The notes: generated by a model not told the origin, from the sequence alone. DNA of 64,000 nt from Dasania marina DSM 21967 (GCF_000373485.1 NZ_KB891586.1:442755-506754), one strand, 5' to 3'. Numbered from the stretch's first letter, positions 1-9,001 are shown. Translations and numbers: made by a program.

Positions 1-269
1 GCTGGGCAGCACGCGATGTAGATCTCTGGGAAATCAACGAAGCCTTCGCCGTAGTCACCATGCTAGCCATCCAACAGCTGGGCCTAGACCACAGCAAAGT
101 CAACATACACGGCGGCGCCTGCGCCTTAGGTCACCCCTTAGGAGCATCGGGCGCGCGCATCGTTGTCACCCTGATTTACGCCTTAAAGCGCCTAGGCAAA
201 ACCAAAGGGGTGGCCAGCCTCTGCATAGGCGGCGGCGAGGCTACCGCCATAGCTCTAGAGATACTTTAG
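1..269 (+). CDS. Acetyl-CoA C-acyltransferase (thiolase), C-terminal part only
   Basis: The reading frame is open from the left edge (first full codon at base 3) to TAG at 267-269. The visible 88 residues carry the thiolase C-terminal signatures: NEAFA, then [16 protein letters not shown] with the catalytic His, then CIGGGEATA with the catalytic Cys. The enzyme condenses or cleaves acyl-CoA. Next to a leucine-degradation operon it would plausibly handle the acetoacetyl-CoA released by HMG-CoA lyase, which is inference. About three quarters of the protein lies outside the window. Its stop overlaps the stop of the convergent gene by four bases. Confidence 0.93.
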   Translation, partial: WAARDVDLWEINEAFAVVTMLAIQQLGLDHSKVNIHGGACALGHPLGASGARIVVTLIYALKRLGKTKGVASLCIGGGEATAIALEIL

Positions 270-1009
270 GGGTAATTTAAGTCACTTAAATAAGACTGGT
301 AGATGGCTTCGTACTGGCCACTTTGCTTAATGCGCTCTAAAGCTAGATTAAACTTTTCACATAGCGACTTTTCGTGAAACGCCAAACGAGTATACGTGGG
401 GGGAAACAGGTCATGGAGCTTGAAATCTTGCGGTTGTATCTCTTTAGTATTTAAATTTTTAACGGCCTGTAAAAAAATAAACTTATCCCCCACACTGACC
501 TGATATCGGCCCGCCACCAACATGCGCACCTGCAGCTCTGGCTTGGCAACTTCCTGATAAGCCGCCGTTACCACAAGACCAAAATCGTCGCCTAATAGTT
601 CTTTCGCTCCCTGATAAGCGACTATGCTTTTTGCTTTTAAATCATCAAGATGATTAATGGCTAGCGCGCTACTGGCCTTAGTAACAGCCATATCACTAAA
701 ACGAAAAACAGGATTAGTCAAACAGCCTTTTTTTATTACTGTGCCAAAAAAATTACTGGCTGCATCAACATGACCAGAATCAAAGCTAGCCCACAAATCT
801 TCATTGCTATGGCCATAAATGTACTTAGGGTGGTAATTAGGAATATGGAGAAATGCTGCACTAATAATATCGGCAAAAACACCGCCATTTTTGCTCTCTA
901 TATAATAGGGCTCGAAATTACCCATAGCTATTCTTACTTCTTCAGCATAAGCCATAGTGCTAATAATAAAAGACAAGGCAACCCGGCTTACCAACAGTTT
1001 TAACGCCAT
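266..1009 (-). CDS. Periplasmic solute-binding protein, family 3 (amino-acid type)
   Basis: 247 residues. There is an N-terminal signal peptide with likely cleavage after AYA (residue 22), followed by the extracellular solute-binding family 3 fold ([15 protein letters not shown] near the start, repeated alpha/beta segments, C-terminal [10 protein letters not shown] helix). It would bind a small polar ligand in the periplasm. No ABC permease or ATPase is adjacent, so it is an orphan binding protein, as is common for this family in marine gammaproteobacteria. The ATG at 1009 is preceded by an AGGAG six bases upstream, which supports this start. The ligand cannot be read from the sequence. Confidence 0.8.
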   Translation of the reverse strand: MALKLLVSRVALSFIISTMAYAEEVRIAMGNFEPYYIESKNGGVFADIISAAFLHIPNYHPKYIYGHSNEDLWASFDSGHVDAASNFFGTVIKKGCLTNPVFRFSDMAVTKASSALAINHLDDLKAKSIVAYQGAKELLGDDFGLVVTAAYQEVAKPELQVRMLVAGRYQVSVGDKFIFLQAVKNLNTKEIQPQDFKLHDLFPPTYTRLAFHEKSLCEKFNLALERIKQSGQYEAIYQSYLSDLNYP

Positions 1010-1136
1010 CCATCACTCCTTAATCAGGTAAATAGTTATGCGGCTCCCTCCGTTTAAAATAAAAACAAGCTCTCTAAGCGTAGCTACATTACGACACTAA
1101 GCCATAGCTATGGTCATTATTATGACAATATCAATA

Positions 1137-1152
1137 TTGACGTTAACGTAAA
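1137..1152. promoter_or_regulatory. Palindromic operator, probable LiuR site
   Basis: The 16-mer TTGACGTTAACGTAAA has a perfect 10-bp palindromic core (ACGTTAACGT) 44 bases before the liuR start. The ACGT-spaced palindrome resembles published LiuR operators of gammaproteobacteria. Its TTGACG can also serve as a -35 box, with a weak -10 (TAGTCT) 17 bases further on, so bound regulator would sit on the promoter. Autoregulation and control of the liu operon are inferred. Confidence 0.7.
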
Positions 1153-1195
1153 CGGAAACTAGTCTGAATACACCCCTCCTTCAGGCCGCCAACCA

Positions 1196-1582
1196 ATGCG
1201 TAAAGTCTACAGCATCACCGAACTGGCTACAGCCTTTGACATCTCTACCCGTAGCATACGCTTCTATGAAGAAAAGGGCTTATTGACACCACAGCGCCAG
1301 GGCAACAACCGCATCTACAGCGATGCCGACAACGTTAAACTACAGCTCATTTTACGAGGTAAGCGGCTGGGGTTTAGCCTACAGGAAAGCCGCGGCATTA
1401 TTGATCTCTATAACCCACAACACGGTAATCAGCAGCAGCTAGAAAGGCTGATTATTAAAATACGCGAGAAGCGTACACGACTAAAACAGCAGCAACAAGA
1501 TATTAAGACTATGCTGGCAGAGCTGAAAAAATCCGAGCAGCAATGCCTAGCCAGCTTAACGCACAAAGAAAATGTCGCCTAA
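1196..1582 (+). CDS. liuR: MerR-family regulator of leucine/isovalerate catabolism
   Basis: 128 residues. The N-terminal MerR winged helix is clear (SITELATAFDISTRSIRFYEEKGLL, residues 6-30, with the typical IRFYEEKGLL turn), followed by a basic wing and a C-terminal coiled coil rich in Gln, Lys and Arg (residues about 75-115). It lacks the Cys metal-binding pattern of metal-sensing MerR proteins. It is the first gene before isovaleryl-CoA dehydrogenase, the canonical LiuR position, and a palindromic operator lies just upstream. It probably represses or tunes the liu genes in response to a pathway acyl-CoA, as known for the family. Confidence 0.9.
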   Translation: MRKVYSITELATAFDISTRSIRFYEEKGLLTPQRQGNNRIYSDADNVKLQLILRGKRLGFSLQESRGIIDLYNPQHGNQQQLERLIIKIREKRTRLKQQQQDIKTMLAELKKSEQQCLASLTHKENVA

Positions 1583-1624
1583 GGTTTTAAAGCCTATCGC
1601 TAATCCTTTTATAAGGAGCCGCCC

Positions 1625-2794
1625 ATGAACAGCCACTACCCTAGCCTCAACTATCACCTGGGTGAAGAGATAGACATGCTGCGCAACAGCGTTTATCAGT
1701 TTTGCCAGCAAGAGCTAGCCCCCCGCGCCCAACAGATTGATGCCAGCAATGAGTTCCCCATGGATATGTGGAAAAAGTTTGGCGATCTGGGCTTATTGGG
1801 CATTACTGTTAGCGAAGACTATGGCGGTAGCGCCATGAGTTATTTGGCCCATGTGGTTGCCATGGAAGAGATTAGCCGCGCCTCGGCGTCTGTTGCGCTC
1901 TCTTATGGCGCGCACAGTAATTTATGCGTGAATCAAATTTTTAAAAACGGCAACGAGCAACAAAAAAAACACTATTTACCTAAGCTGTGCAGCGGTGAAC
2001 ACATAGGCGCGCTGGCTATGTCTGAGCCTAACTCCGGCTCTGATGTGGTGAGCATGCAATTAAAGGCGGTTAAAAAGGGCGAGCACTATATTTTAAACGG
2101 CAACAAAATGTGGATTACCAACGGCCCCGATGCCCACACCTATGTCATCTACGCCAAAACCGATAGCCAAGCCGGTGCCAAAGGCATTACCGCCTTTATC
2201 GTCGAGCGCGACAGCGCCGGTTTTAGCCGCCATCAAAAACTGGATAAGTTAGGCATGCGCGGCTCCAATACCTGTGAGTTGGTGTTTCAAGATTGCGCCG
2301 TACCCGCTGCCAATATTTTGGGTGGCCTAGGGCTGGGCGTAAACGTATTAATGAGCGGCTTAGATTATGAGCGCAGTGTATTAGCCGCCGGCCCGGTGGG
2401 AATTATGCAAGCCTGCCTAGATGTAGTGCTGCCCTATGTACACGACCGCAAACAATTTGGCCAAAGCATAGGCGAGTTTCAACTAATGCAAGGCAAACTA
2501 GCCGATATGTATACCGAATTATCTGCCTGCCGCGCGTATTTATATGCGGTGGCCAGCGCCTGCGATCGCGGCGAACAATCACGCAAAGATGCTGCCGGGG
2601 TTATTTTATACACCGCCGAAAAAGCCACTCAAATGGCCTTGCAAGCCATACAAGCGCTGGGCGGTAATGGCTACATCAACGACTTCGCCACCGGCCGCCT
2701 ACTACGCGATGCCAAGCTGTATGAAATAGGCGCAGGCACTTCGGAAATACGTCGTATGTTAATAGGCCGGGAATTGTTTAACGAGAGTCGCTAG
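1625..2794 (+). CDS. liuA: Isovaleryl-CoA dehydrogenase
   Basis: 389 residues, the normal length. This FAD enzyme oxidises isovaleryl-CoA to 3-methylcrotonyl-CoA in leucine breakdown. Acyl-CoA dehydrogenase signatures are present ([11 protein letters not shown] at 131-141, WITNG at 163-167, and a C-terminal GGNGYINDF / [14 protein letters not shown] block). The catalytic Glu is at residue 249 in GLDYER, the position that separates isovaleryl-CoA dehydrogenases from most other family members. The start has a strong SD (AAGGAG). It lies 42 bases after liuR, probably co-transcribed. Its stop codon falls inside the first unit of a CTAG-rich repeat array. Confidence 0.95.
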   Translation: MNSHYPSLNYHLGEEIDMLRNSVYQFCQQELAPRAQQIDASNEFPMDMWKKFGDLGLLGITVSEDYGGSAMSYLAHVVAMEEISRASASVALSYGAHSNLCVNQIFKNGNEQQKKHYLPKLCSGEHIGALAMSEPNSGSDVVSMQLKAVKKGEHYILNGNKMWITNGPDAHTYVIYAKTDSQAGAKGITAFIVERDSAGFSRHQKLDKLGMRGSNTCELVFQDCAVPAANILGGLGLGVNVLMSGLDYERSVLAAGPVGIMQACLDVVLPYVHDRKQFGQSIGEFQLMQGKLADMYTELSACRAYLYAVASACDRGEQSRKDAAGVILYTAEKATQMALQAIQALGGNGYINDFATGRLLRDAKLYEIGAGTSEIRRMLIGRELFNESR

Positions 2795-2916
2795 GCGACA
2801 GTCACTAGTTAATAGTCTCTAGTCGCTAGAAAAAACAAAGACTAAAGACTAGAAGCTAGCGACTATTTTCTAGAGACTCCTTGCTAGAGACTAGCGACTG
2901 CCAACTAGAGACTTCT
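2786..2916. repeat. CTAG-rich repeat array (AGTCNCTAG / CTAGNGACT)
   Basis: Between liuA and liuB there are about nine copies of a 9-mer. The first ones read AGTC(G/A/T)CTAG; later ones are the reverse complement CTAG(A/C)GACT. The region is therefore an imperfect, long inverted repeat that can fold on itself. The first unit includes the liuA stop codon, and the last ends a few bases before the liuB start. A second short array of the same word follows liuB. No known mobile element family is recognised. Confidence 0.8.
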
Positions 2917-2919
2917 TAT

Positions 2920-4524
2920 ATGAGCATTATAAAAAGTAACATAGACAAGCAAGGCCCTGCCTATGCAAAAAATGCTGCCCATATGCAAACCCAAGTAGAT
3001 GATTTGCAGGCGGTGCTGGCAGCGATAAAACTAGGCGGTGGTGAAAAAAATCAACAGCGCCACCAAGACCGTGGCAAGTTGTTGGTGCGCGATAGAATTC
3101 AGTTATTAATCGATCAAGGTTCGCAGTTTTTTCAGCTCTCTCCGCTTGCGGCTTATAACGTTTACGAAGAGGTGGTAGCAGCCGCAGGTATTATCACCGG
3201 CATAGGTATAGTGCACGGCCAGCAGTGCATGATTATTGCCAATGATGCCACGGTTAAAGGCGGCACCTATTACCCGCTTACCGTTAAAAAACATTTACGG
3301 GCGCAAACTATTGCCGAGCAAAACCGACTGCCCTGTATTTACTTGGTAGATTCCGGTGGCGCTAACCTGCCCCATCAAGATGAGGTGTTCCCCGACCGCG
3401 AACACTTTGGTCGTATTTTTTTTAATCAGGCCACTATGTCCGCTAAAAGCATTGCCCAAATTGCCTGTGTGATGGGCTCTTGCACCGCCGGTGGTGCCTA
3501 TGTGCCCGCCATGGCCGACGAATCTATTATTGTTAAAAATCAGGGCACTATTTTTTTAGCGGGGCCGCCGCTGGTTAAAGCCGCCACCGGCGAGAAAGTG
3601 AGCGCTGAAGATTTAGGCGGTGCCGAAGTACACTGCCGCAAGTCTGGTGTAGCCGACCACTATGCGGAGGACGATTTACATGCACTGCAATTAGTACGGC
3701 AGGCGGTTTTCCACCTCAATAGTCAAAAAATTTCACCCCCAGCGCAAGCAAGCGCTGAGCCTTTGTACTCTGCCGAGGAGCTCTACGGCATTATCCCCAC
3801 CGACAGCAGGCAGGTGTATAGCATGCATGAGGTTATCGCCCGCTTGGTGGATGGCTCTGAATTTCACGAATTTAAAGCGCTGTATGGTAAAACCCTAGTA
3901 TGCGGTTTTGCCCACCTCTACGGTAACCCGGTAGGCATAGTGGCCAGCAATGGTATTTTATTTAGCGAGTCGGCCTTAAAAGGCTGCCATTTTATAGAGC
4001 TATGCGCCCAGCGCAAAACACCGATTATTTTTTTGCAAAATATCGTCGGCTTTATGGTGGGGCAACAATACGAACAAGGCGGCATAGCTAAAAATGGTGC
4101 CAAAATGGTGACTGCGGTAGCCACCGCCCAAGTGCCCAAGCTTACCGTGTTAATAGGCGGTTCTTTTGGCGCAGGCAACTACGGCATGTGCGGCCGCGCC
4201 TACGACCCCCGATTTTTATTTATGTGGCCCAATGCCCGCATTAGTGTGATGGGTGGCGAACAAGCCGCCGGCGTATTGGCCCAAGTAAAACGCGATCAAA
4301 AAAACAAAAACGGCGAAGCCTGGAGCGAACAGGAAGAAAAAGACTTTAAACAACCCATTAAAGACACATACGAACAGCAAGGCCACCCTTACTACGCATC
4401 GGCCAGGTTATGGGACGATGGAGTGATAGATCCCAAAGATACTCGGGCGGTGCTGGGTAAAGCTTTAGCGGCGGCCTTGCATGCGCCTATAACAGAAACT
4501 AAATTTGGTTTGTTTAGGATGTGA
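2920..4524 (+). CDS. liuB: Methylcrotonoyl-CoA carboxylase, carboxyltransferase (beta) subunit
   Basis: 534 residues from the internal ATG (MSIIKSNID), matching the family length of about 535; an upstream in-frame ATG at 2881 would add 13 residues encoded by the repeat array and is unlikely. Carboxyltransferase features are clear: two crotonase-like halves, [27 protein letters not shown], and [16 protein letters not shown] with [16 protein letters not shown] near the C-terminus. It transfers CO2 from carboxybiotin to 3-methylcrotonyl-CoA. It needs the biotin carboxylase/BCCP subunit (LiuD), which is not encoded in this window. Confidence 0.95.
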   Translation: MSIIKSNIDKQGPAYAKNAAHMQTQVDDLQAVLAAIKLGGGEKNQQRHQDRGKLLVRDRIQLLIDQGSQFFQLSPLAAYNVYEEVVAAAGIITGIGIVHGQQCMIIANDATVKGGTYYPLTVKKHLRAQTIAEQNRLPCIYLVDSGGANLPHQDEVFPDREHFGRIFFNQATMSAKSIAQIACVMGSCTAGGAYVPAMADESIIVKNQGTIFLAGPPLVKAATGEKVSAEDLGGAEVHCRKSGVADHYAEDDLHALQLVRQAVFHLNSQKISPPAQASAEPLYSAEELYGIIPTDSRQVYSMHEVIARLVDGSEFHEFKALYGKTLVCGFAHLYGNPVGIVASNGILFSESALKGCHFIELCAQRKTPIIFLQNIVGFMVGQQYEQGGIAKNGAKMVTAVATAQVPKLTVLIGGSFGAGNYGMCGRAYDPRFLFMWPNARISVMGGEQAAGVLAQVKRDQKNKNGEAWSEQEEKDFKQPIKDTYEQQGHPYYASARLWDDGVIDPKDTRAVLGKALAAALHAPITETKFGLFRM

Positions 4525-4530
4525 TGAACA

Positions 4531-4595
4531 GTTACTAGGGGAAGAGTTCCTAGTCTCTAGTTGCCAGTCTCTGGATAATAGTCACTAGTCGCTAG
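4531..4595. repeat. Second CTAG-rich repeat block after liuB
   Basis: Four or five further degenerate copies of the same word as at 2786-2916 (AGTCTCTAG, AGTCACTAG, AGTCGCTAG, with variants CAGTCTCTGG and TTACTAG). Together the two blocks bracket liuB. The rest of the 397-base gap to liuC holds dispersed CCGGC-type palindromic repeats and no convincing gene. Confidence 0.65.
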
Positions 4596-4659
4596 GGGTT
4601 TGTTTTGATGGTGTATAGAGTAATAGCTGTAACATTATTCCAGTGGGTATTAACTAGAT

Positions 4660-4687
4660 GGATACCGGCTCAAGGTCGGTATGACGG
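4660..4687 (+). repeat. Dispersed palindromic repeat (REP-like), copy 1
   Basis: GGATACCGGCTCAAGGTCGG followed by TATGACGG. It belongs to a family built on a CCGGC-NNN-GCCGG hairpin flanked by GGATA and GTCAT/GACAG. Other copies in the window lie at 4754-4818 (inverted), 5780-5808, 5831-5860, 5914-5978, 6985-7010 and in 10401-10648. All copies seen are intergenic and confined to the first 11 kb. Confidence 0.7.
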
Positions 4688-4753
4688 GGTGTAGGTTTAA
4701 CCGTGCAGTTACGACTAAAAGCGATAGGCTAAAACACCTAACACTATTTTTTT

Positions 4754-4818
4754 GTCATACCCATAGCATTCGCTACGCTTATGGGGCAGGCCCTACCGGC
4801 CTTGAGCCGGTACCCATA
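4754..4818 (-). repeat. Left arm of inverted repeat pair around liuC
   Basis: A long member of the CCGGC family. A CCCATAGC...GCTTATGGGG hairpin is joined to a CCGGCCTTGAGCCGG hairpin. Read in reverse complement it matches 5914-5978 with only a few mismatches over about 62 bases, so liuC lies between two near-identical inverted repeats. Confidence 0.8.
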
Positions 4819-4921
4819 CACTTTTCTAAACAGCTTTGTCCAAACACGTTTAGCCTCCACCTAGCCATGCTAAACTTCACGCCATTGATAGCGGCACTAC
4901 CACCAACATAAAGGCCATAGT

Positions 4922-5707
4922 ATGAGCGACACAGTAACTACCACTATTAACGCGCAGGGCATAGCCACGGTTACCCTTAACCGCCCCGAAAAAAATAATG
5001 CCTTTGATGACGAAATCATTGCGCAATTAACGGCGGCGTTTAAACAAGTCGATAGCGACCCGCAGGTGCGCGCTATGGTGCTGGCCTCTACCGGTAAAAA
5101 CTTTTCTGCCGGTGGTGACCTAGCGTGGATGAAACGCATGGCCAGCTTTAGTTATGAGCAAAACCTACAAGATGCCCGCGGTTTAGCTGAGATGCTAAAA
5201 ACCCTTAATTTTATGAGCAAACCCACCATCGCCCGCATACAGGGTGCCGCCTACGGTGGCGCCGTGGGTTTAGCCTGTTGCTGTGACATAGTGGTGGCCA
5301 GCAGCGATGCCCGCTTTTGTTTAAGCGAAGTAAAAATTGGTTTAATCCCCGCCACTATCGCCCCCTATGTGATCGCCGCCATAGGTGAACGCGCCTGCCG
5401 CCGCTATTGCATTAGCGCCGAAGTAATCAACGCCCAGCTTGCGCTGCAATTAGGCATAGCCTCAGAGATAGTCGCTGAGGCAGAGCTGGATAACTGCATA
5501 AAAAATATAAGCAACAACCTACTTAGCAACGGCCCCAGCGCCATGGCTGCCGCCAAGCAACTTATTTTTGCCCTAGGCCAGCAACCCATAGGTGATGGGG
5601 TGATAGAAAAAACCTGCGAGGTTATCGCCCAGCGCCGCGCCTGCCCAGAGGGCCAAGAAGGCCTGACTGCCTTTTTAGAAAAACGTAAAGCCGAGTGGAA
5701 TCAATAA
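4922..5707 (+). CDS. liuC: Methylglutaconyl-CoA hydratase (crotonase family)
   Basis: 261 residues. The enzyme hydrates 3-methylglutaconyl-CoA to HMG-CoA in leucine degradation. Crotonase features: SAGGDLAWMKRM oxyanion region at 62-73, GAAYGGAVGLACCCD at 108-122, and LSEVKIGLIPATIAPYV with the catalytic Glu at 136. The residue equivalent to the other hydratase Glu is Gly116; a Gly here and the PATIAPYV motif are what I expect of LiuC. The position after liuB supports the call. It is flanked on both sides by repeat-filled gaps, so it may not be strictly co-transcribed with its neighbours. Confidence 0.9.
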   Translation: MSDTVTTTINAQGIATVTLNRPEKNNAFDDEIIAQLTAAFKQVDSDPQVRAMVLASTGKNFSAGGDLAWMKRMASFSYEQNLQDARGLAEMLKTLNFMSKPTIARIQGAAYGGAVGLACCCDIVVASSDARFCLSEVKIGLIPATIAPYVIAAIGERACRRYCISAEVINAQLALQLGIASEIVAEAELDNCIKNISNNLLSNGPSAMAAAKQLIFALGQQPIGDGVIEKTCEVIAQRRACPEGQEGLTAFLEKRKAEWNQ

Positions 5708-5726
5708 TATTGCGCCTGTAGCCAGA

Positions 5727-5937
5727 GTTTTGCGATATGCGTTATTCTGCAACTGACAAACTGCGAATATAAATCGTATGGATACCGGCTCGTAGGCCGG
5801 TAAGACAGTACAGAGAATTCATCTTTATCTCGTCGTGCCGGCCTTGAGCCGGCACCCACTGTTTTACGATATACGTTGTTCTACAGACTATAAACTTCGC
5901 ACATATATCGATTGGATACCGGCTCGGTGGCCGGTAG
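5727..5937 (+). repeat. Two imperfect direct repeats, period 134, in the liuC-liuE gap
   Basis: About 77 bases starting GTTTTGCGATATGCGTTATT (5727-5803) recur in diverged form as GTTTTACGATATACGTTGTT (5861-5937). Each copy ends in a GGATACCGGCTC hairpin unit. A third CCGGC hairpin (5831-5860) lies between them. The 331-base gap between liuC and liuE is almost wholly repeat and has no gene; it occupies the place where liuD normally sits. Confidence 0.75.
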
Positions 5938-5978
5938 GGCCTGCCCCATGAGTGTAGCGAATGCTATGGGTATGACAG
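5914..5978 (+). repeat. Right arm of inverted repeat pair around liuC
   Basis: GGATACCGGCTCGGTGGCCG followed by a GGGCCTGCCCCATGAG...CTATGGGTATGACAG segment. It is the inverted partner of 4754-4818. The strongest match is the non-hairpin part TAGCATTCGCTAC plus GGGGCAGGCCCTACCGGCC, read on the minus strand. Confidence 0.8.
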
Positions 5979-6038
5979 TCACAAAACTTATATGAATATT
6001 AACGGCTAACATCTCCCGTTAAAAAACAGAGACCCAGC

Positions 6039-6944
6039 ATGAACCTAGCAGCACTACCCAAAAAAGTTAGAATCGTAGAAGTAGGCCCCCGCGATGGCCT
6101 GCAAAACGAGCAGCAAACCATACCCACCGCCGTTAAAATAAAACTGATAGAGCTACTCACCGACGCCGGCCTTAACAGCATAGAAGCCGGTAGTTTTGTA
6201 AACCCCAAGTGGGTGCCACAAATGGCCGATAGCGATGCAGTATTTCAAGGCATCTCACGCGCAGCCAATACCACTTACGCCGCACTCACCCCCAATATGC
6301 AAGGCTATGAGCGCGCCATAGCGGCCAGTGCAAATGAAGTGGCTATTTTTGCTGCAGCCTCGGAAGCCTTTAGCCAAAAAAATATTAACTGCTCTATAGC
6401 CGAAAGCCTACAGCGCTTCGCCCCTATTCTGGATGCCGCCCAACAAGCCAATATACCGGTGCGCGGTTATATTTCCTGCGTGCTGGGCTGCCCCTATGAA
6501 GGTGCCGTTAGCCCTATCGTAGTAGCCGACATCGCCGAGCAATTATTTAGCATGGGCTGTTATGAAATTTCATTAGGCGACACCATAGGCGTAGGCACAC
6601 CCGGCCAGGTCAGTGAGATGTTGGCGCTATGCACACAGCGGCTGCCGGTAGAGAAATTGGCGGTGCATTTTCACGACACTTACGGCCAAGCACTGGCCAA
6701 TATTTACGCCGCCTTATTGCATGGCGTGAGCGTGGTGGATAGCTCTATTGCAGGCTTAGGCGGCTGCCCATACGCCAAAGGGGCCAGCGGTAATGTCGCC
6801 ACCGAAGATGTACTGTATATGCTAGATGGTTTACAGATACACAGCGGCGTGAACCTCGACAAATTACTGACTGCCGGCCGCTATATTAGTGATTTTTTAC
6901 AACGCAGCAGCGGCTCAAAAGTGGCTAATGCCCGCAGCCAATAA
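6039..6944 (+). CDS. liuE: Hydroxymethylglutaryl-CoA lyase
   Basis: 301 residues, the usual length. It cleaves HMG-CoA to acetoacetate and acetyl-CoA, the last step of the leucine pathway. TIM-barrel metal-dependent lyase signatures: [15 protein letters not shown] at the N-terminus (metal and substrate Asp/Arg), the [11 protein letters not shown] strand, [12 protein letters not shown] with metal-binding His, and [18 protein letters not shown] containing the catalytic Cys loop. It follows liuC after a repeat-filled gap. The acetoacetate would feed a CoA transferase or the thiolase, only the latter of which is partly visible. Confidence 0.95.
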   Translation: MNLAALPKKVRIVEVGPRDGLQNEQQTIPTAVKIKLIELLTDAGLNSIEAGSFVNPKWVPQMADSDAVFQGISRAANTTYAALTPNMQGYERAIAASANEVAIFAAASEAFSQKNINCSIAESLQRFAPILDAAQQANIPVRGYISCVLGCPYEGAVSPIVVADIAEQLFSMGCYEISLGDTIGVGTPGQVSEMLALCTQRLPVEKLAVHFHDTYGQALANIYAALLHGVSVVDSSIAGLGGCPYAKGASGNVATEDVLYMLDGLQIHSGVNLDKLLTAGRYISDFLQRSSGSKVANARSQ

Positions 6945-6984
6945 AATCCTACAAGCTAAATGCCAGCAGCAAAAGAGAGTATAT

Positions 6985-7010
6985 GTCATTCCGGCCTCCG
7001 ATCCGGAATC
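6985..7010. repeat. Dispersed palindromic repeat, diverged copy
   Basis: GTCATTCCGGCCTCCGATCC followed by GGAATC. It is a perfect TTCCGG/CCGGAA-type hairpin with the same architecture (GTCAT plus a CCGG stem) as the other copies. Confidence 0.55.
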
Positions 7011-7162
7011 TCGTAAATAACCTAGAGCCACCATGCATGTAAGCGTTGCTAGCCCAGAGAGGCTCAAAAGATTCGAACCACGAGTAAACGTCACCCCAAC
7101 AGTGTTAATATTTGTTGCTAGCACTAATCCCAAAAAAATAATCTTTACTACAGGTATACACC

Positions 7163-7978
7163 ATGTCCAATGCCCCCAGTTTAACCGACGCCACTTTAAC
7201 CATCAGCAAGGGTGTCGCCACCTTAAGCTTTAATCGCGATGACGTACGCAACGCCCTAACCGGCACCACCTTAATAGATGATATTTGCAACACGGTAGAG
7301 TGGATCAACCGCGACAACACTGTGAGCTGCTTAATTATTACTGGCAACGGTAAGGCGTTTAGCTCTGGCGGCAACGTTAAAGAAATGCGCGACGGCAACG
7401 GTATCTTTGGCGGCAGCCCCGCCGAGATAGCCGAAAATTATAGACGCGGCATACAACGCATTAGCCTAGCCATGCACAGCATAGAAATACCCACCATCGC
7501 CGCCATTAACGGTGCAGCCATAGGCGCGGGTTTTGACCTCACCTGCATGTGCGATATACGCATAGGTTCTGAGCACACCTTGCTGGGCGAAACGTTTATT
7601 AATTTAGGTATTATTCCCGGTGATGGCGGCGCTTGGTTTTTGCAGCGTTTAATCGGCTACCAACGCGCAGCCGAGCTTACTTTTAGTGGCCGGCTAATTA
7701 AAGCGGACGAAGCCAAAGAGATGGGCATTTTATTAGAGCTGGTCAGCGCTGAGCAACTGCTGCCCCGCGCCCAAGAGCTAGCCGCCAACTTTGCCAGCAA
7801 GCCACCGCAGGCCCTGCGCATGACCAAGCGACTAATGAAAAGCGCACAGCGATTAGAACTGGCTGACTTTTTAGACCTATGCTCCAGCTACCAAGCTAGC
7901 TGCCACCATAGCCAAGATCACCAGCGCGCCATTAATGCCTTTTTAGATAAAACTGACCCAGAGTATCAAGGCAACTAA
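7163..7978 (+). CDS. Crotonase/enoyl-CoA hydratase family protein with altered active site
   Basis: 271 residues with a full crotonase fold: SSGGNVKEMRDG at 67-78, INGAAIGAGFDLTCMCD at 115-131, then GETFINLGIIPGDGGAWFLQ at 142-161. The first hydratase acid is Asp125 (usually Glu). The second catalytic position, Glu in hydratases, is Phe145, while an Asp is present at 154 in PGDGG. The PGDGGAW motif marks a subgroup annotated only as crotonase-like, so hydration cannot be assumed; isomerase or hydrolase activity is possible. The location after liuE suggests a branched-chain acyl-CoA substrate. No SD of note; the start is the first ATG. Confidence 0.8.
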   Translation: MSNAPSLTDATLTISKGVATLSFNRDDVRNALTGTTLIDDICNTVEWINRDNTVSCLIITGNGKAFSSGGNVKEMRDGNGIFGGSPAEIAENYRRGIQRISLAMHSIEIPTIAAINGAAIGAGFDLTCMCDIRIGSEHTLLGETFINLGIIPGDGGAWFLQRLIGYQRAAELTFSGRLIKADEAKEMGILLELVSAEQLLPRAQELAANFASKPPQALRMTKRLMKSAQRLELADFLDLCSSYQASCHHSQDHQRAINAFLDKTDPEYQGN

Positions 7979-8111
7979 ACCCAGTAGCTTGCTAAAATTA
8001 AAGCAGCTAACAGCCCTGCACCGCGCCGCCCGGTAATGAACCTAGCCGGGCTAGCGCTGTCCATGTACTATCTGTACCAGCCCCGCGTCTAACCATCAAC
8101 AGGATACGACC

Positions 8112-8741
8112 ATGAAAACCGCACTACTCTTTTTGATTACCGCTTTATTAATCACTGGCTGCATGAGCACCCCCCCTTCCCCGCAGCAATCTGACGATGG
8201 TTTACAACTGGTACAGCAATCTAGCTTTGATATCCTATACCTACGCCCCGGTGCCGACTTTAGCCAATACAGCAATATACAGTTTGAAACTATGCCGCTG
8301 GCTTACAGCGACGAGCGCCGCACCAATAGCCTACCCACCTTAAGCGATGAAGATTTTCAATTTAGCGAAAAGGAGATGGGCTATTTTCAAGCCCGCGCCA
8401 GCAAAGGTTTTGTTGAGGGTTTTGGCAAGAGTATTAACGCCCAAGGCAACTTAATCGTGCGCAGCCGCATTAGCGATTTTTACCTTACCGCACCCATTAA
8501 AAATTCTATTATTCAGCCCGACAAAAGCTTTGTACAAGAAAGCAGCCGCATGACCATAGTCACCGAGCTGGTAGACGCCAATAGCCAGCAAGTGTTGCTA
8601 CGCGTCACCGACAAGCTTACAACCGGTGATATCGGCACCAATAGCAATCATTTAAACCGCATGACTAGCGTAAGCTACTGGCAGGATGTGTACCGCGAAT
8701 TTAGACGCTGGGGCAGCCGCCTTAAAACCGCCAGCCAATAA
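8112..8741 (+). CDS. DUF3313-type outer-membrane lipoprotein
   Basis: 209 residues. Short signal peptide ending in the lipobox LITGC, with the lipidated Cys at 17 and Met at +2, which is compatible with outer-membrane sorting. The mature part matches the DUF3313 pattern as I know it: a LRPGADFSQYSNIQFE strand near residue 60 and a C-terminal amphipathic segment with Trp (YWQDVYREFRRWGSRL). The function of the family is unknown. It stands alone between crotonase and helicase genes. The family assignment is moderate; the lipoprotein call is strong. Confidence 0.75.
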   Translation: MKTALLFLITALLITGCMSTPPSPQQSDDGLQLVQQSSFDILYLRPGADFSQYSNIQFETMPLAYSDERRTNSLPTLSDEDFQFSEKEMGYFQARASKGFVEGFGKSINAQGNLIVRSRISDFYLTAPIKNSIIQPDKSFVQESSRMTIVTELVDANSQQVLLRVTDKLTTGDIGTNSNHLNRMTSVSYWQDVYREFRRWGSRLKTASQ

Positions 8742-9001
8742 ACCTGGCTATTGATAGCCTAGTGACGCTCAGCTGCTAGGCTCTCTTATTACTTTCCTCC
8801 TTTTTTATTAGCTAACTTCTATTATTAGTTACCCCCCAGCCCAGTAAAACATGGCACTGCAGCCAAGCTTACTGTAAGCTGCACGCCCCCAGCATGGCGG
8901 TCTTGGCAAGGTACACCCAGCCATTAATCTCATGCGCCACACTATATGCGAGCGACTATCCAGCACTTTTTTTTGCTGCGCACGCCATCAGAGACACATC
9001 A

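Noticed and set aside
2881..2919. Upstream start for liuB
   Set aside because: The added residues are encoded by the CTAG repeat array, and the length from 2920 fits the family.
4681..4911. Open frame of 76 codons in the liuB-liuC gap
   Set aside because: It runs through dispersed palindromic repeats, has no ribosome site or known motif, and its composition is that of the repeat.
7078..7095. Second LiuR site before the crotonase gene
   Set aside because: Only a half-match (TAAACGTCA) is present and the ACGT spacing is wrong for a palindrome.
8894..9001. N-terminal extension of the RhlE-type helicase
   Set aside because: The 36 extra residues do not resemble any helicase start; the ATG at 9002 begins the conserved MKFTDLGLS sequence.
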